The position numbers and the translations under genes are program-made. Shown here piece after piece: positions 26,224 to 34,775 of a stretch of DNA of 64,000 nt. The notes below the pieces were generated by a model. The model ran no database searches, was not told the DNA's origin, and saw only the letters and a program-made list of their open reading frames with translations. Origin of the DNA: Lachnospiraceae bacterium GAM79 (GTDB lineage: Bacteria > Bacillota > Clostridia > Lachnospirales > Lachnospiraceae); NCBI GenBank assembly GCA_003584705.1, contig AP018536.1:186001-250000 (forward strand). The letters are read 5' to 3'. Numbering within the stretch: position 1 is the first letter of the stretch; each line of letters begins with the position of its first letter.

Positions 26224-26269
26224 GGATATCAACAGGTGGGGGAAAGAACACCATCTCAGGGAGGCAAAT

Positions 26270-27355
26270 ATGATAGAAGTAAGCAATCTTACAAAAAAAT
26301 ATGGTGACCATATTGCCGTAGATCATCTCTCTTTCCGTGTGGAAAAGGGACAGATTTACGGCTTTCTTGGTCCAAACGGCGCAGGTAAATCCACGACCAT
26401 GAACATCATCACGGGTTATCTGGCAGCCACGGAGGGTACTGTGACGATCGATGGCAAAGATGTCCAAAAAGATCCGGAGGAGGCAAAGCGTGCCATCGGT
26501 TATCTGCCGGAGCTTCCGCCGCTGTATGTAGACATGACTGTCAGAGAATACCTGGATTTCGTGGCAGAACTGAAAAAAGTGCCGAAAAAAGAGCGGAAGC
26601 AGCAGATTGATGAGGTCATGGAAATGACACAGATCACCGATATGCAGCAGCGTCTGATCAGGAATCTGTCAAAAGGTTACAGGCAGAGAGTCGGACTGGC
26701 GCAGGCAATCCTTGGCTACCCTGAGGTTATCATTCTGGATGAGCCCACGGTAGGTCTGGATCCGAAACAGATCATCGAGATCCGTGATCTGATCCGCAAG
26801 CTGGGGGAGAATCATACCGTGATCCTCAGCTCCCATATTCTGTCGGAGGTCAGTGCGGTCTGCGACCATATTATGATCATAGCCCACGGTAAGCTGGTAG
26901 CCAGTGATTCTCCAGAGAATCTGCAGAAGCTTATGAGTGGTTCCATGGAACTGGATCTGGAAGTAAAGGGAAGCATCGCTGCGGTGAAGAGTGCATTGCA
27001 GGAGATCTCACAGATCGACCGGATCGAAGAGAACACGGAGGCATCCAAAAATATTGCAAAGCTGAAAGTGATCTCCAAAGAGAATGCAGATATCAGAGAG
27101 CAGGTATTCTATGCACTGGCAGATGCAAAGCTGCCTATTTTAGAGATGACCCATGCGGAGAAGTCTCTGGAAGACATCTTCCTGGAACTGACCGAGGATG
27201 TAGCACCCACACAGCCGGAGAAGCACAAACTATTCTCAAAAAGAAAAAGGCCGGAAATGTCAGATGCTGCCGCACAGCAGACAGAAGCTTCGGAAGAGGA
27301 AGCACAGCCCGGAGAAGAGAAAAAAGAAACTGTAACTACAAAGGAGGCGGAATAA
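26270..27355 (+). CDS. GldA-type ABC ATPase
   Basis: This is the 361-residue ATPase of an ABC-2 type system. It has Walker A GPNGAGKST (34-42), signature LSKGYRQR, Walker B VIILDEPTVGLDP and the H-loop SSHIL. A family-typical regulatory domain follows (about 215-310), then a charged C-terminal tail rich in Glu, Gln and Lys that is longer than usual. Start ATG 26270 follows GGGAGG at 26260. It lies one base before the permease gene. In Bacteroidetes the homologues are named for gliding motility; in Firmicutes they are found in non-gliding bacteria and their substrate is unknown. Confidence 0.88.
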   Translation: MIEVSNLTKKYGDHIAVDHLSFRVEKGQIYGFLGPNGAGKSTTMNIITGYLAATEGTVTIDGKDVQKDPEEAKRAIGYLPELPPLYVDMTVREYLDFVAELKKVPKKERKQQIDEVMEMTQITDMQQRLIRNLSKGYRQRVGLAQAILGYPEVIILDEPTVGLDPKQIIEIRDLIRKLGENHTVILSSHILSEVSAVCDHIMIIAHGKLVASDSPENLQKLMSGSMELDLEVKGSIAAVKSALQEISQIDRIEENTEASKNIAKLKVISKENADIREQVFYALADAKLPILEMTHAEKSLEDIFLELTEDVAPTQPEKHKLFSKRKRPEMSDAAAQQTEASEEEAQPGEEKKETVTTKEAE

Positions 27356-27356
27356 T

Positions 27357-29495
27357 ATGCTAGCCATTTATAAGAGAGAATTGAAATCCTATTTCCGTTC
27401 CTTTATCGGATTTTTATTTATTGCAGTCACCCTGTTTTTCCTGGGACTGTATTTCAGTGTTTATAACCTGATGAACGGATATCCTTATTTTGCGTATGTG
27501 GTATCCAGCGTTACCTTTTTATTCATGCTGACCGTGCCGATCCTGACCATGCGTATTCTGGCGGAGGAAAAGCGGAGCAAGACGGATCAGCTGATCCTGA
27601 CGGCACCGGTGTCCGTAGGCGGCATCGTTATGGGAAAATTCCTGGCGCTGTTAACTATATTTGCCATTCCCGTAGCGATCATCTGCTTTTACCCGCTGAT
27701 CATGGCGCAGTACGGCAGTGTTCCCATGGGAGAGGCTTACCTGTCGATCCTGGCATATTTCCTCTTCGGGATGACCGCCATTGCCATCGGTCTGTTCCTG
27801 TCTTCCGTGACAGAGAGCCAGGTCATCGCAGCAGTACTTACTTTTTTAGTATTGTTCCTGGGATATATGATGGATTCCATCTGCTCCATTATTTCCAGTA
27901 CCGGCAATCTGTTGACAAAGCTGCTGCGTTGCTTTGATCTGTATACGCCGTTTTCTAACCTGTTAAACGGCACACTGGATGTATCTTCTATCGTATATTA
28001 TGCATCCGTTACGGCACTGGTTCTGTTCCTGACAGTACAGTCCATTCAGAAACGCCGTTACAGCATGTCCGTGAAGAACTTAAGCTTCAGTGCTTACAGT
28101 ACCGGTATGATCGCCGTAGCGGTAGCGCTGGTAGTAGTCGTTAATATTATCATGGGCGAGATGCCTTCCAGCTGGACAGCAATCGACATGACCAGCCAGA
28201 AGCTGTATTCCCTGACAGATCAGACCGTCGACTATGTGAAAAATATGCAGGATGATGTGACAATCTATGTGTTGGTAAATCAGGACAATCAGGATACCAC
28301 ACTGGGGCAGACTTTGCAGAGATACGATGATCTGTCGGATCATATCACCGTGGAATATGTGGATCCCACCGTTAACCCGATGTTCTATGCCCAGTACACC
28401 ACCGGCAACATTAGCACGAACAGCCTGATCGTGGTCAGTGACAAGCGCAGCAAGGTCATTGATTACAACGATGTCTATGAGTCTTCCTATGATTTTGACT
28501 ATTCGACCTACAGTTATAACACCACGACCACCGGTTATGATGGCGAAGGACAGATCACCAGTGCGCTGGATTATGTGTTAAATGATGATATGCCCAAGGT
28601 ATATATGACAACAGGACATAATGAACTGAGTTTAAGCAACACTTTTACATCCGCACTAAACAAGGAAAATGTGGATTATGAGACCGTGAATCTGATGGAT
28701 CTGGATGCTATCCCCGACGATGCGGCCTGTCTGTTCATTAACGGTGCCACCAGTGATTTTTCATCCGATGATAAGGATAAGGTGATCGACTATCTGAACA
28801 ACGGTGGAAAAGTCATCCTGGTAACCGGCTATACCGATGAGGAGACACCGAATATTGATGCTATTTTAAGCTATATGAATCTGAGCATTGCCAAAGGACT
28901 GGTGGTGGAGAACGATTCCAACGGCTACTACAGAAGCCCTTATTATATCCTGCCCACCCAGAGCTCTGACAGTTATACTTCCGGTACTTACGGAAAATAC
29001 CTGTTCCTGCCGTACTCTCAGGGAATTATTGTTCCGGAGGAAGAGAGCAGCGACGAGACAGTCACCGGCGATATTACTTATGATGTGTTCTTAAGTACCT
29101 CCGACAGTTCTTTTGCAAAACAGGATGTGAGCAATGCGCAGGACTTCTCGCAGGGTGAAAATGATGTAAATGGTCCCTTCGCACTGGGGGTGGAAGCAGT
29201 AAAGACACTGGATGATGGAGATGCGACACTGGTCGTGTACGGTTGTGAGCAGCTGTTCACGGATGATGCAGATTCTGTCGTCAGTGGTGCGAACCTGACC
29301 CTGTTCACCAATACATTCAGTGGAATGGCAGATCATGAGACCTCGGTATCTATTCCGGTAAAAAGTTATGAGGTCTCTAATCTGGTAGTGGATTCCGCAC
29401 AGATTCTGCTGCTGGGGCTGCTGGTTACCGTGATTCTTCCCGTCGGCTGTATGATCGTCGGATTCGTGATCTGGTTCCGCAGACGGAAGAAATAA
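27357..29495 (+). CDS. GldF-GldG fusion permease
   Basis: The 712-residue fusion protein has residues 1-235 as an ABC-2 permease with six helices (GldF-like; NxxKRSKTDQLILTAPVS-type motif seen as EEKRSKTDQLILTAPVS). Then come a membrane helix (about 243-262), an extracellular GldG/IFT52-like domain (about 270-675) and a final membrane helix (683-705) before the basic end FRRRKK. GldG-like domains resemble ThuA/IFT52 folds and may bind peptidoglycan or glycans. It is encoded between gldA and a DUF4340 gene, the standard order in Firmicutes. Confidence 0.85.
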   Translation: MLAIYKRELKSYFRSFIGFLFIAVTLFFLGLYFSVYNLMNGYPYFAYVVSSVTFLFMLTVPILTMRILAEEKRSKTDQLILTAPVSVGGIVMGKFLALLTIFAIPVAIICFYPLIMAQYGSVPMGEAYLSILAYFLFGMTAIAIGLFLSSVTESQVIAAVLTFLVLFLGYMMDSICSIISSTGNLLTKLLRCFDLYTPFSNLLNGTLDVSSIVYYASVTALVLFLTVQSIQKRRYSMSVKNLSFSAYSTGMIAVAVALVVVVNIIMGEMPSSWTAIDMTSQKLYSLTDQTVDYVKNMQDDVTIYVLVNQDNQDTTLGQTLQRYDDLSDHITVEYVDPTVNPMFYAQYTTGNISTNSLIVVSDKRSKVIDYNDVYESSYDFDYSTYSYNTTTTGYDGEGQITSALDYVLNDDMPKVYMTTGHNELSLSNTFTSALNKENVDYETVNLMDLDAIPDDAACLFINGATSDFSSDDKDKVIDYLNNGGKVILVTGYTDEETPNIDAILSYMNLSIAKGLVVENDSNGYYRSPYYILPTQSSDSYTSGTYGKYLFLPYSQGIIVPEEESSDETVTGDITYDVFLSTSDSSFAKQDVSNAQDFSQGENDVNGPFALGVEAVKTLDDGDATLVVYGCEQLFTDDADSVVSGANLTLFTNTFSGMADHETSVSIPVKSYEVSNLVVDSAQILLLGLLVTVILPVGCMIVGFVIWFRRRKK

Positions 29496-29519
29496 TTGTG
29501 AAAGGCGTGAGTTATAGAT

Positions 29520-30146
29520 ATGAAAAAGAAACAAAGACAGATGATCGGAATGCTGCTGGCACTGGTGGTTCTGGCGGCAGCATTCCTGGGCATCCGACAG
29601 TATAATAAAAATGCATCGTCTGCGACATCCACCACCGAGGATACACAGGAGACGGTGCTGGATGTGAACTCCGATGATATTACCAGCTTCCGCTATGTAT
29701 ATGAGGGAGAGACCTATGCCTTTGAAAAAGAGGATGACACATGGTACTATGCGGACGATCATTCCCTGAATCTGAACCAGGATCGGATCAAGGCGATGAT
29801 CCTGAAGGTGGCACCGTTAAAGGCAGATCAGGTGATTGAGAATGTGACGGACATGTCACAGTATGGATTGGCAGATCCGGAGCGTACCATTCAGTACGAG
29901 ACTGCAGATCGCAGTGTGATCATTAATATTGGTAATCTGAATTCCATGACCAGCCAGTATTACATCGCATTTCCCTCTGAAATGAAAGTGTATGTCGTGG
30001 CCACCAACGTGGTAACCGGATTCAACTATACACTGGAGGATCTGGTGGAGGTGGAGGAGACTGCTGAAGAGACAGAAAGCACCGAAGCTACAGATACTAC
30101 GATAACGGAAAGCGAGACAACGAAAACTGCGACGGAGACAAATTAG
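29520..30146 (+). CDS. DUF4340 membrane-anchored protein
   Basis: The 208-residue protein has an N-terminal membrane anchor (about 8-25) and one DUF4340 unit (FRYVYEGETYAFEKEDDTWYYADD, LADPERTIQYE, GNLNSMTSQYYIAF). It ends in a Thr/Glu-rich tail. Proteins of this family accompany GldA/GldFG and are thought to sit outside the membrane with them. Many relatives have two or more repeats, so this is a short form. Its TAG stop overlaps the stop of the convergent channel gene copy by four bases, so the duplicated module abuts this gene exactly. Confidence 0.75.
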   Translation: MKKKQRQMIGMLLALVVLAAAFLGIRQYNKNASSATSTTEDTQETVLDVNSDDITSFRYVYEGETYAFEKEDDTWYYADDHSLNLNQDRIKAMILKVAPLKADQVIENVTDMSQYGLADPERTIQYETADRSVIINIGNLNSMTSQYYIAFPSEMKVYVVATNVVTGFNYTLEDLVEVEETAEETESTEATDTTITESETTKTATETN

Positions 30147-31082
30147 GGATTCTCCCCGCGAATGACAATAATGTCATTTAATTTTAATATCGTATCTTTT
30201 TGAGGCAGAATGGACAGATCCTCCCGCAGAATGAGGAAGATCGTGACCTGTTCTGCCTCTTCCATTTCTTCCACGGATTTGCCGGCGAAGCGTTTATCCA
30301 CGAAGATCTCGGCGATCTCATGAATATCTGCCGCTTTAATATTAGAGAGACTGCTTTTGCGCTGGTACTGTTCCACGAAACCGGCACTGATGATACCGGT
30401 GGGGATAGCCACGGCACCGACACCGAGATAGGCGATACAGATCGCCATGATCCGGCCGAGTGTGGTGATGGGATAGATGTCTCCGTAGCCCACGGTGAGC
30501 AGCGTTGACATGCTCCACCAGATGCCGCTGAAGGCATTGCGGAATACTTCCGGCTGGGAATCATGTTCCACGCTGTACATGCACAGACTGCTGGCGAGCA
30601 TCAGAATCAGTACGATGAACACGGAGGAAATGATCTGATTGCGTTTTTCATACAATACCGTAGTGATGACATTGAAGGAATCATACCGTGCATTCAGGCG
30701 GAACAAATGGAAGATCCTCGCCACCCGCAGCATCCGGAAGATGACCATGCCGGACAGGAAGAAAAAGGGTAAAATTGTCAGCAGGTCGATAATGCCGTCG
30801 AAGGAGATCAGAAACCGCAGCCGGGAGCGGAACTCGTTTTTATCAGGATATAGATAGTCCGCAGTCCAGATCCGCAGAATGTATTCCACGCAGAAGATCA
30901 GGATAGTAATGACTTCTATGACATGAAATGCAGGAAATAAAAAGGTTAGTTCGTCAAATGTCTGTAAAAAAGTCACCAGAATATTGGCACAGATGACCAC
31001 CGCAATAAAAATGTCGAAAAGCCGGCTCAGAGGATTGCTTTTATCGCCGATCTGGAGGATGCTAAATACTTTTTTTCTTCAT
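30143..31082 (-). pseudogene. Voltage-gated K+ channel, copy 1, frameshifted start
   Basis: This is a second copy of the channel gene at 40964-41905. The matching start codon ATG 31082 is followed by a run of seven A where the intact copy has six. The frame from it therefore reads MKKKSI and stops. The correct frame resumes immediately and is open to 30143, with filter TVGYGD and an S4 segment FRMLRVARIFHLFRL intact. A GTG at 31000 could start a form lacking the first ~28 residues, including part of helix S1. It is either a recent pseudogene, a slippage-controlled gene, or a sequencing error in a homopolymer. Residues encoded by 30159-30877 are almost identical to copy 2. Confidence 0.75.
30159..30877. 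repeat. Near-identical 719-bp tract, copy 1
   Basis: This tract aligns without gaps to 40983-41701 (offset 10824). Reading it by eye I found only two differences (30749 and 30832). Sequence on both sides is clearly diverged. It covers the channel from S3 to the C-terminus. Confidence 0.85.
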
Positions 31083-31174
31083 AGCCCTTTTCTCCTGTAG
31101 AATAGACACATCAATATATCCATCATATCGACCCCCAAATGGAAAGTCAAGAAATCCCATGGCGGAATCTGTCA

Positions 31175-31200
31175 ACCTGGTTAGAAAAAGTCATATATTA
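31175..31200 (+). promoter_or_regulatory. Candidate promoter of DUF11 gene copy 1
   Basis: GTCAAC, 15 bases, CATATATTATAGTA is shared with the second copy although the sequence between differs. CATATATTA fits the CATAnnnTA -10 pattern of sporulation sigma-K (or sigma-E), with AC 15 bases upstream. TATAGT could also be a sigma-A -10, but no good -35 is present. Confidence 0.4.
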
Positions 31201-31235
31201 TAGTAACCCTGAATAAAATGGAAGGATGAAAATAT

Positions 31236-32087
31236 ATGGCAAGATTTACGAATCAGGCGCAGCTTCGCTACGGTGATGAAGTCACCAATTCGAACATTGT
31301 GGTAGGAGAGATCCGGGAGGTACTGTCGGCTACCAAGACGGCAGTCCGGGAGACTTACGGACAGAGGGATAATGTGACCTATATTATCAGTATTGTAAAC
31401 TCCGGTCAGACGGCATTTACCGGAGCAACACTGGAGGATGATCTGGGAGAATATGATTTCGGCGAAAGAGAACTGACACCGTTAACCTATATCCCCGGAA
31501 CCATTAAATACTATATTGACGGCGTATTGCAGCCCACTCCCGTGGTTACGGCAGGCCCGCCTCTCACTGTGAGCGGACTGACCATTCCCGCCTAGGGCAA
31601 TGCTATCGTTGTCTATGAAGCGGAGCTGAATTCCTATGCACCTCTGGGAGTGGAAGCGACGATCACCAACACGGCAGTCATTACCGCCAATGTGGTGACA
31701 CCCATTACGGTGCGGGAGATCATTAATGCCGAGGAGCAGTCTCTGCTTACCATCACGAAGTCCGTCAGCCCCGTACCCGTTACGGAAAATGGCACGCTGA
31801 CCTATACGTTTGTGATCCAGAATCTGGGCAATACCGCAGCGACGGAGGAGACCGGAGTGGTGATCACGGATACCTTTAATCCGGTGCTTAAGAACCTGAC
31901 GGCTACCTTTAACGGTACCGCATGGACGGAAGGTGCCGATTATACCTATGATGAGATTACGGGCATGTTCGCCAGTGTGGCGGGCAAGATCACCGTACCC
32001 GCAGCGACTTACACGCAGGATACCACCACGGGAGCCTGGGGAATCAACCCCGGTGTCAGCACGCTAGTGATCTCCGGAACCGTATAG
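31236..32087 (+). pseudogene. DUF11 repeat protein, copy 1, with nonsense codon
   Basis: The frame matches the intact gene at 42073-42924 but TAG at 31593-31595 interrupts it after IPA, where the intact copy has Pro-Ala-Gly-Gly. Downstream the same frame continues to 32087 with ITKSVSPVPVTENGTLTYT and AWGINPGVSTLVISGTV conserved. Both halves correspond to DUF11-type beta-sandwich repeats. Two base changes are needed to make TAG from the likely ancestral Gly codon. With the frameshifted channel beside it, the whole left module looks inactive. Confidence 0.8.
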
Positions 32088-32121
32088 CCCCCGGAGGAAG
32101 TAAATAAGGTGAGATAATGGA

Positions 32122-32172
32122 CCGCCCTTACGGAGATTGTGACAGCGGCAATCCCGTAAGGGCGGCTTTTTA
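32122..32172 (+). terminator. Terminator after DUF11 copy 1
   Basis: CCGCCCTTACGG (32122-32133) and CCGTAAGGGCGG (32154-32165) form a perfect 12-base stem followed by CTTTTTT. Confidence 0.9.
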
Positions 32173-32225
32173 AGTAAAAACGGGCAAAGAGAGTTTCTTG
32201 TCGTTTACAATCATAGAGAGAAAGG

Positions 32226-32357
32226 ATGGAATATCGAAGCGCAACAATTTCAGAGCGTGAGGCATTGACAGATATAGAAATGATAAAGGATATAATGGCG
32301 GTAGTGTACAAGAAATTGGGTATAAAAGCTGCTCAGAATGACTTGACAATCAGATAA
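32226..32357 (+). CDS. Possible 43-residue small protein
   Basis: In the 339-base space between DUF11 copy 1 and the fructokinase there is one open frame from ATG 32226 to TAA 32355-32357, encoding MEYRSATISEREALTDIEM and a helical end. The ribosome site (AGAAAGG) touches the start codon, which is poor spacing. Its end overlaps the -35 box of the next gene. I do not recognise it; it may be a remnant. The rest of this spacer holds the terminator, promoter and operator listed separately. Confidence 0.25.
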   Translation: MEYRSATISEREALTDIEMIKDIMAVVYKKLGIKAAQNDLTIR

Positions 32358-32390
32358 AGCCGTGCATATTATTAAATAGAAACCGGTTAC
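32343..32390 (+). promoter_or_regulatory. Fructokinase promoter and LacI operator
   Basis: TTGACA (32343-32348), an 18-base gap and TATTAT (32367-32372) form a good promoter. Directly downstream GAAACCGGTTAC (32379-32390) is an 11/12 match to the perfect palindrome at 34741-34752. A repressor bound there would block transcription start. Confidence 0.75.
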
Positions 32391-32426
32391 TTATATGCTG
32401 AAATATACTTAGACAGGAGAAAAATA

Positions 32427-33299
32427 ATGAGAATAGGAGTATTGGAAGCTGGGGGCACGAAAATGGTATGTGCTGTTGGCGATGAAAATGGACAAATTTT
32501 AGAAAGAGTTTCAATTGCAACTGGAAAGCCTGAGGAAACAATGCCCGATATATTGGAATTTTTTCACCAATATTCTTTAGACGCTATTGGCATAGGAACA
32601 TTTGGGCCGGTAGATCTGGATCGGACATCCCCTACTTATGGATATATTATGTCTACACCAAAGATTCTATGGAGAAATTTTGATTTGCTTGGATGCATTA
32701 AAAAAGAGTTTATGCTTCCAATAGGACTGGATACAGACGTAAATGCCTCTGCAATCGGAGAAGCTACTTATGGAGTTACCAAAGGATTGGACAGCAGCAT
32801 CTATATAACGGTAGGAACAGGTATAGGTGTGGGAGTGATTCTGGACGGCAAAGCGGTGCATGGTATGCAGCATCCCGAAGCCGGACATATATTGCTGAGT
32901 AGACATCCGGAAGATACTTACGCTGGACGGTGTCCATATCACGGCAATTGCCTGGAGGGACTCGCATCGGGACCGGCTATTGAAGAGCGTTTTGGAAGAA
33001 AGGCAAAGGAACTTCCTGTGGATTCCGTTGCATGGGAAATAGAAAGTTATTATCTGGCTCAGGCTTTGGTGGATTTTACATTGACTTATTCACCCAAAAG
33101 GATTGTACTGGGTGGTGGAGTAATGCATCAGAAACAATTATTTGCGATGATCCGCGAGAAGTATAAGAAGATGTTGAATCATTATGTAGATACACCGTAC
33201 GTAAGAGATTTAGATAATTATATAGTACCTTATAGCCTGAATGATGATCAGGGAATTATGGGATGCATCAGGATAGGACTTGATGAAATGAAACGATAG
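32427..33299 (+). CDS. scrK: ROK-family fructokinase
   Basis: The 290-residue ROK kinase begins with the phosphate loop LEAGGTKMVCAVGDENG, and has the sugar-binding motif PEAGHILLSRHPEDTY followed by a zinc site (His and Cys in AGRCPYHGNCLEG). This subgroup (ScrK, GmuE, YdhR) phosphorylates fructose to fructose 6-phosphate in the cytoplasm. Start ATG 32427 follows AGGAGA at 32416. It lies in a fructan locus with a LacI repressor, GH172 and GH32, which supports the fructose assignment. A paralogue is at 51291-52178. It converges on lacI across a shared terminator. Confidence 0.85.
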   Translation: MRIGVLEAGGTKMVCAVGDENGQILERVSIATGKPEETMPDILEFFHQYSLDAIGIGTFGPVDLDRTSPTYGYIMSTPKILWRNFDLLGCIKKEFMLPIGLDTDVNASAIGEATYGVTKGLDSSIYITVGTGIGVGVILDGKAVHGMQHPEAGHILLSRHPEDTYAGRCPYHGNCLEGLASGPAIEERFGRKAKELPVDSVAWEIESYYLAQALVDFTLTYSPKRIVLGGGVMHQKQLFAMIREKYKKMLNHYVDTPYVRDLDNYIVPYSLNDDQGIMGCIRIGLDEMKR

Positions 33300-33316
33300 A
33301 ATGTGATATAAAATAT

Positions 33317-33341
33317 AAAAAGCTGCCAAAAGCAGCTTTTT
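33317..33341. terminator. Bidirectional terminator
   Basis: AAAAAGCTGC (33317-33326) and GCAGCTTTTT (33332-33341) flank CAAAA. It serves the convergent fructokinase and lacI genes. Confidence 0.9.
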
Positions 33342-33346
33342 ATATT

Positions 33347-34378
33347 TTACGAGGTTGTTTCTCTTTCGATAAGAGTTGGCTGTATAATGATGTGCTGAAT
33401 AGATTCACTGCCTGCCTGCCCGTCAATGCTGCTTTGATTAATTTGATGCGCAATTAAATCGATTGCGCTTTGAGCAATAGCAGGTATATCCTGGCTTATT
33501 GTTGTGATCGGTATGATAGACTGTGAAGAGTCTGGAGAGTTGTCAAAACCAATGATCTGATATTCATCAGGAATATTCTCTCCGTGTTTGACCAGTATAT
33601 TCAAAAATATGTGTGCATAAGTATCGTTACAGAAGAAAAACCCTTTTCTTTTCCCAGGGTATTTAGCCTTGACCGTCTGATAGATATCCAGAAGACAGGA
33701 ATAGGATTCTTCATAATTATCTGTAAATGGACGAAGAATCAGCTCATTTGGAAGGTGATATGTTGAGCAGATATCTGAAAATCCCTGAATACGTCCATAA
33801 GCGGGAACCGCGGGTAGGACAGAGCTGTTTACGTGAAAATATATTTCACATTTGTTCCTGCGGAGAAGATCAACGGCCATTCGCGCACCAGAATAGTTGT
33901 TAGTATTAACACTACTGATAAAACGGTCTTCCCTTTCCACAGAAACGACTGGTATATTAAGTCTGGAAAGATATTCAGAAGAAAGATTGTGGCTTAGGTC
34001 TATCAGACCGATGATCTGATAAGCCAGTAATTCGTTCAAACATTTTTTCTCTGCTTCGCAATCATTATTTCCAAGAAAAGTAATAAATTTGAATCCATAT
34101 TGTTCGTATGTATTAAGTACATGATTTAGAAAATAACTGTAAAATTGATAAAAAAAGTTCGGAACAATAATACCGATGATTTCACTGTTGCCTTTTGCAA
34201 AAACTCGGGCAAGCTTGTTTTCCTGATAGTTCAGCTCTTTCAGGGCTTTTGAAATTATATCGATGTTTTCCTGTGTAAGATAGGAAGGCTGATTAAAGTA
34301 ACGGGAAATAGTTGCTTTGGATAAACCGGTATATTGTGCAATATCGGAAAAGGTGATTGATTTTTTTTGAGAAGCCAT
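33347..34378 (-). CDS. LacI-family repressor of the fructan locus
   Basis: The 343-residue regulator has a LacI helix-turn-helix at residues 7-30 (ITFSDIAQYTGLSKATISRYF) and a periplasmic-binding-protein-like sensor domain (IIGIIVPNFFYQFYSYF, PVVSVERED, IIGFDNS). ATG 34378 is chosen because AGGAGA lies at 34383-34388 and the helix-turn-helix then sits at the usual distance from the N-terminus; the frame is open further upstream to 34519 without support. It probably binds the GAAACCGGTTTC-type sites at 32379 and 34741, and perhaps GGAACCGATTTC at 34608 near its own promoter. The inducer is likely a fructo-oligosaccharide or fructose derivative. Confidence 0.88.
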   Translation of the reverse strand: MASQKKSITFSDIAQYTGLSKATISRYFNQPSYLTQENIDIISKALKELNYQENKLARVFAKGNSEIIGIIVPNFFYQFYSYFLNHVLNTYEQYGFKFITFLGNNDCEAEKKCLNELLAYQIIGLIDLSHNLSSEYLSRLNIPVVSVEREDRFISSVNTNNYSGARMAVDLLRRNKCEIYFHVNSSVLPAVPAYGRIQGFSDICSTYHLPNELILRPFTDNYEESYSCLLDIYQTVKAKYPGKRKGFFFCNDTYAHIFLNILVKHGENIPDEYQIIGFDNSPDSSQSIIPITTISQDIPAIAQSAIDLIAHQINQSSIDGQAGSESIQHIIIQPTLIERETTS

Positions 34379-34775
34379 ATTTTCTCCTGTTGTTTTCGTA
34401 ATGTGATGTCGGGGTAAAAAGCCCTCCATTTTAATGTCTACGGATCGGTTTCGTGCCACGCACTCCAACATCCGCTCTGCTTCGGTGCCAAGATTCTTTG
34501 CCCGTATATGTGCGAACACATGAGAGTTTAGATCTTAGCTTTGTAACACTCTATAAGAGTATAACATTTTGTAACAGAAATGTAAATTGAAGATTAGAAA
34601 CAATATAGGAACCGATTTCTTTGTGCGTTATACACAAATATAAGAAATAAAAATGCAGTATAATATACAAATATATTGATTATATGAATTGATATATTGA
34701 CATAAAAGTGAAAACGTGTAAAAATAATGACAAGCAAGATGAAACCGGTTTCTTTTATGCGAAATGAGGTAAGCT
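34379..34775. other. Gene-free regulatory region between lacI and GH172
   Basis: This 397-base divergent spacer holds a lacI promoter on the minus strand (TTACAT-16-TATACT, complement of 34558-34585) and an operator-like GGAACCGATTTC (34608-34619). It also has a forward TTGACA (34697-34702) with an A/T-rich -10 near 34719, the half-match TGAAAACG of a CcpA site (34708-34715), and the perfect operator at 34741-34752. The first 140 bases are open in frame with lacI but show no start support. Confidence 0.6.
34741..34752. promoter_or_regulatory. Perfect LacI-type operator GAAACCGGTTTC
   Basis: This is a perfect 12-base palindrome with the central CCGG/CG symmetry of LacI-GalR operators. It lies about 24 bases before the GH172 start and downstream of the TTGACA at 34697. 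A near copy precedes the fructokinase. Confidence 0.8.

Noticed and set aside
34379..34519. N-terminal extension of the LacI gene by 47 codons
   Set aside because: It would place the helix-turn-helix far from the N-terminus; a good ribosome site supports ATG 34378.
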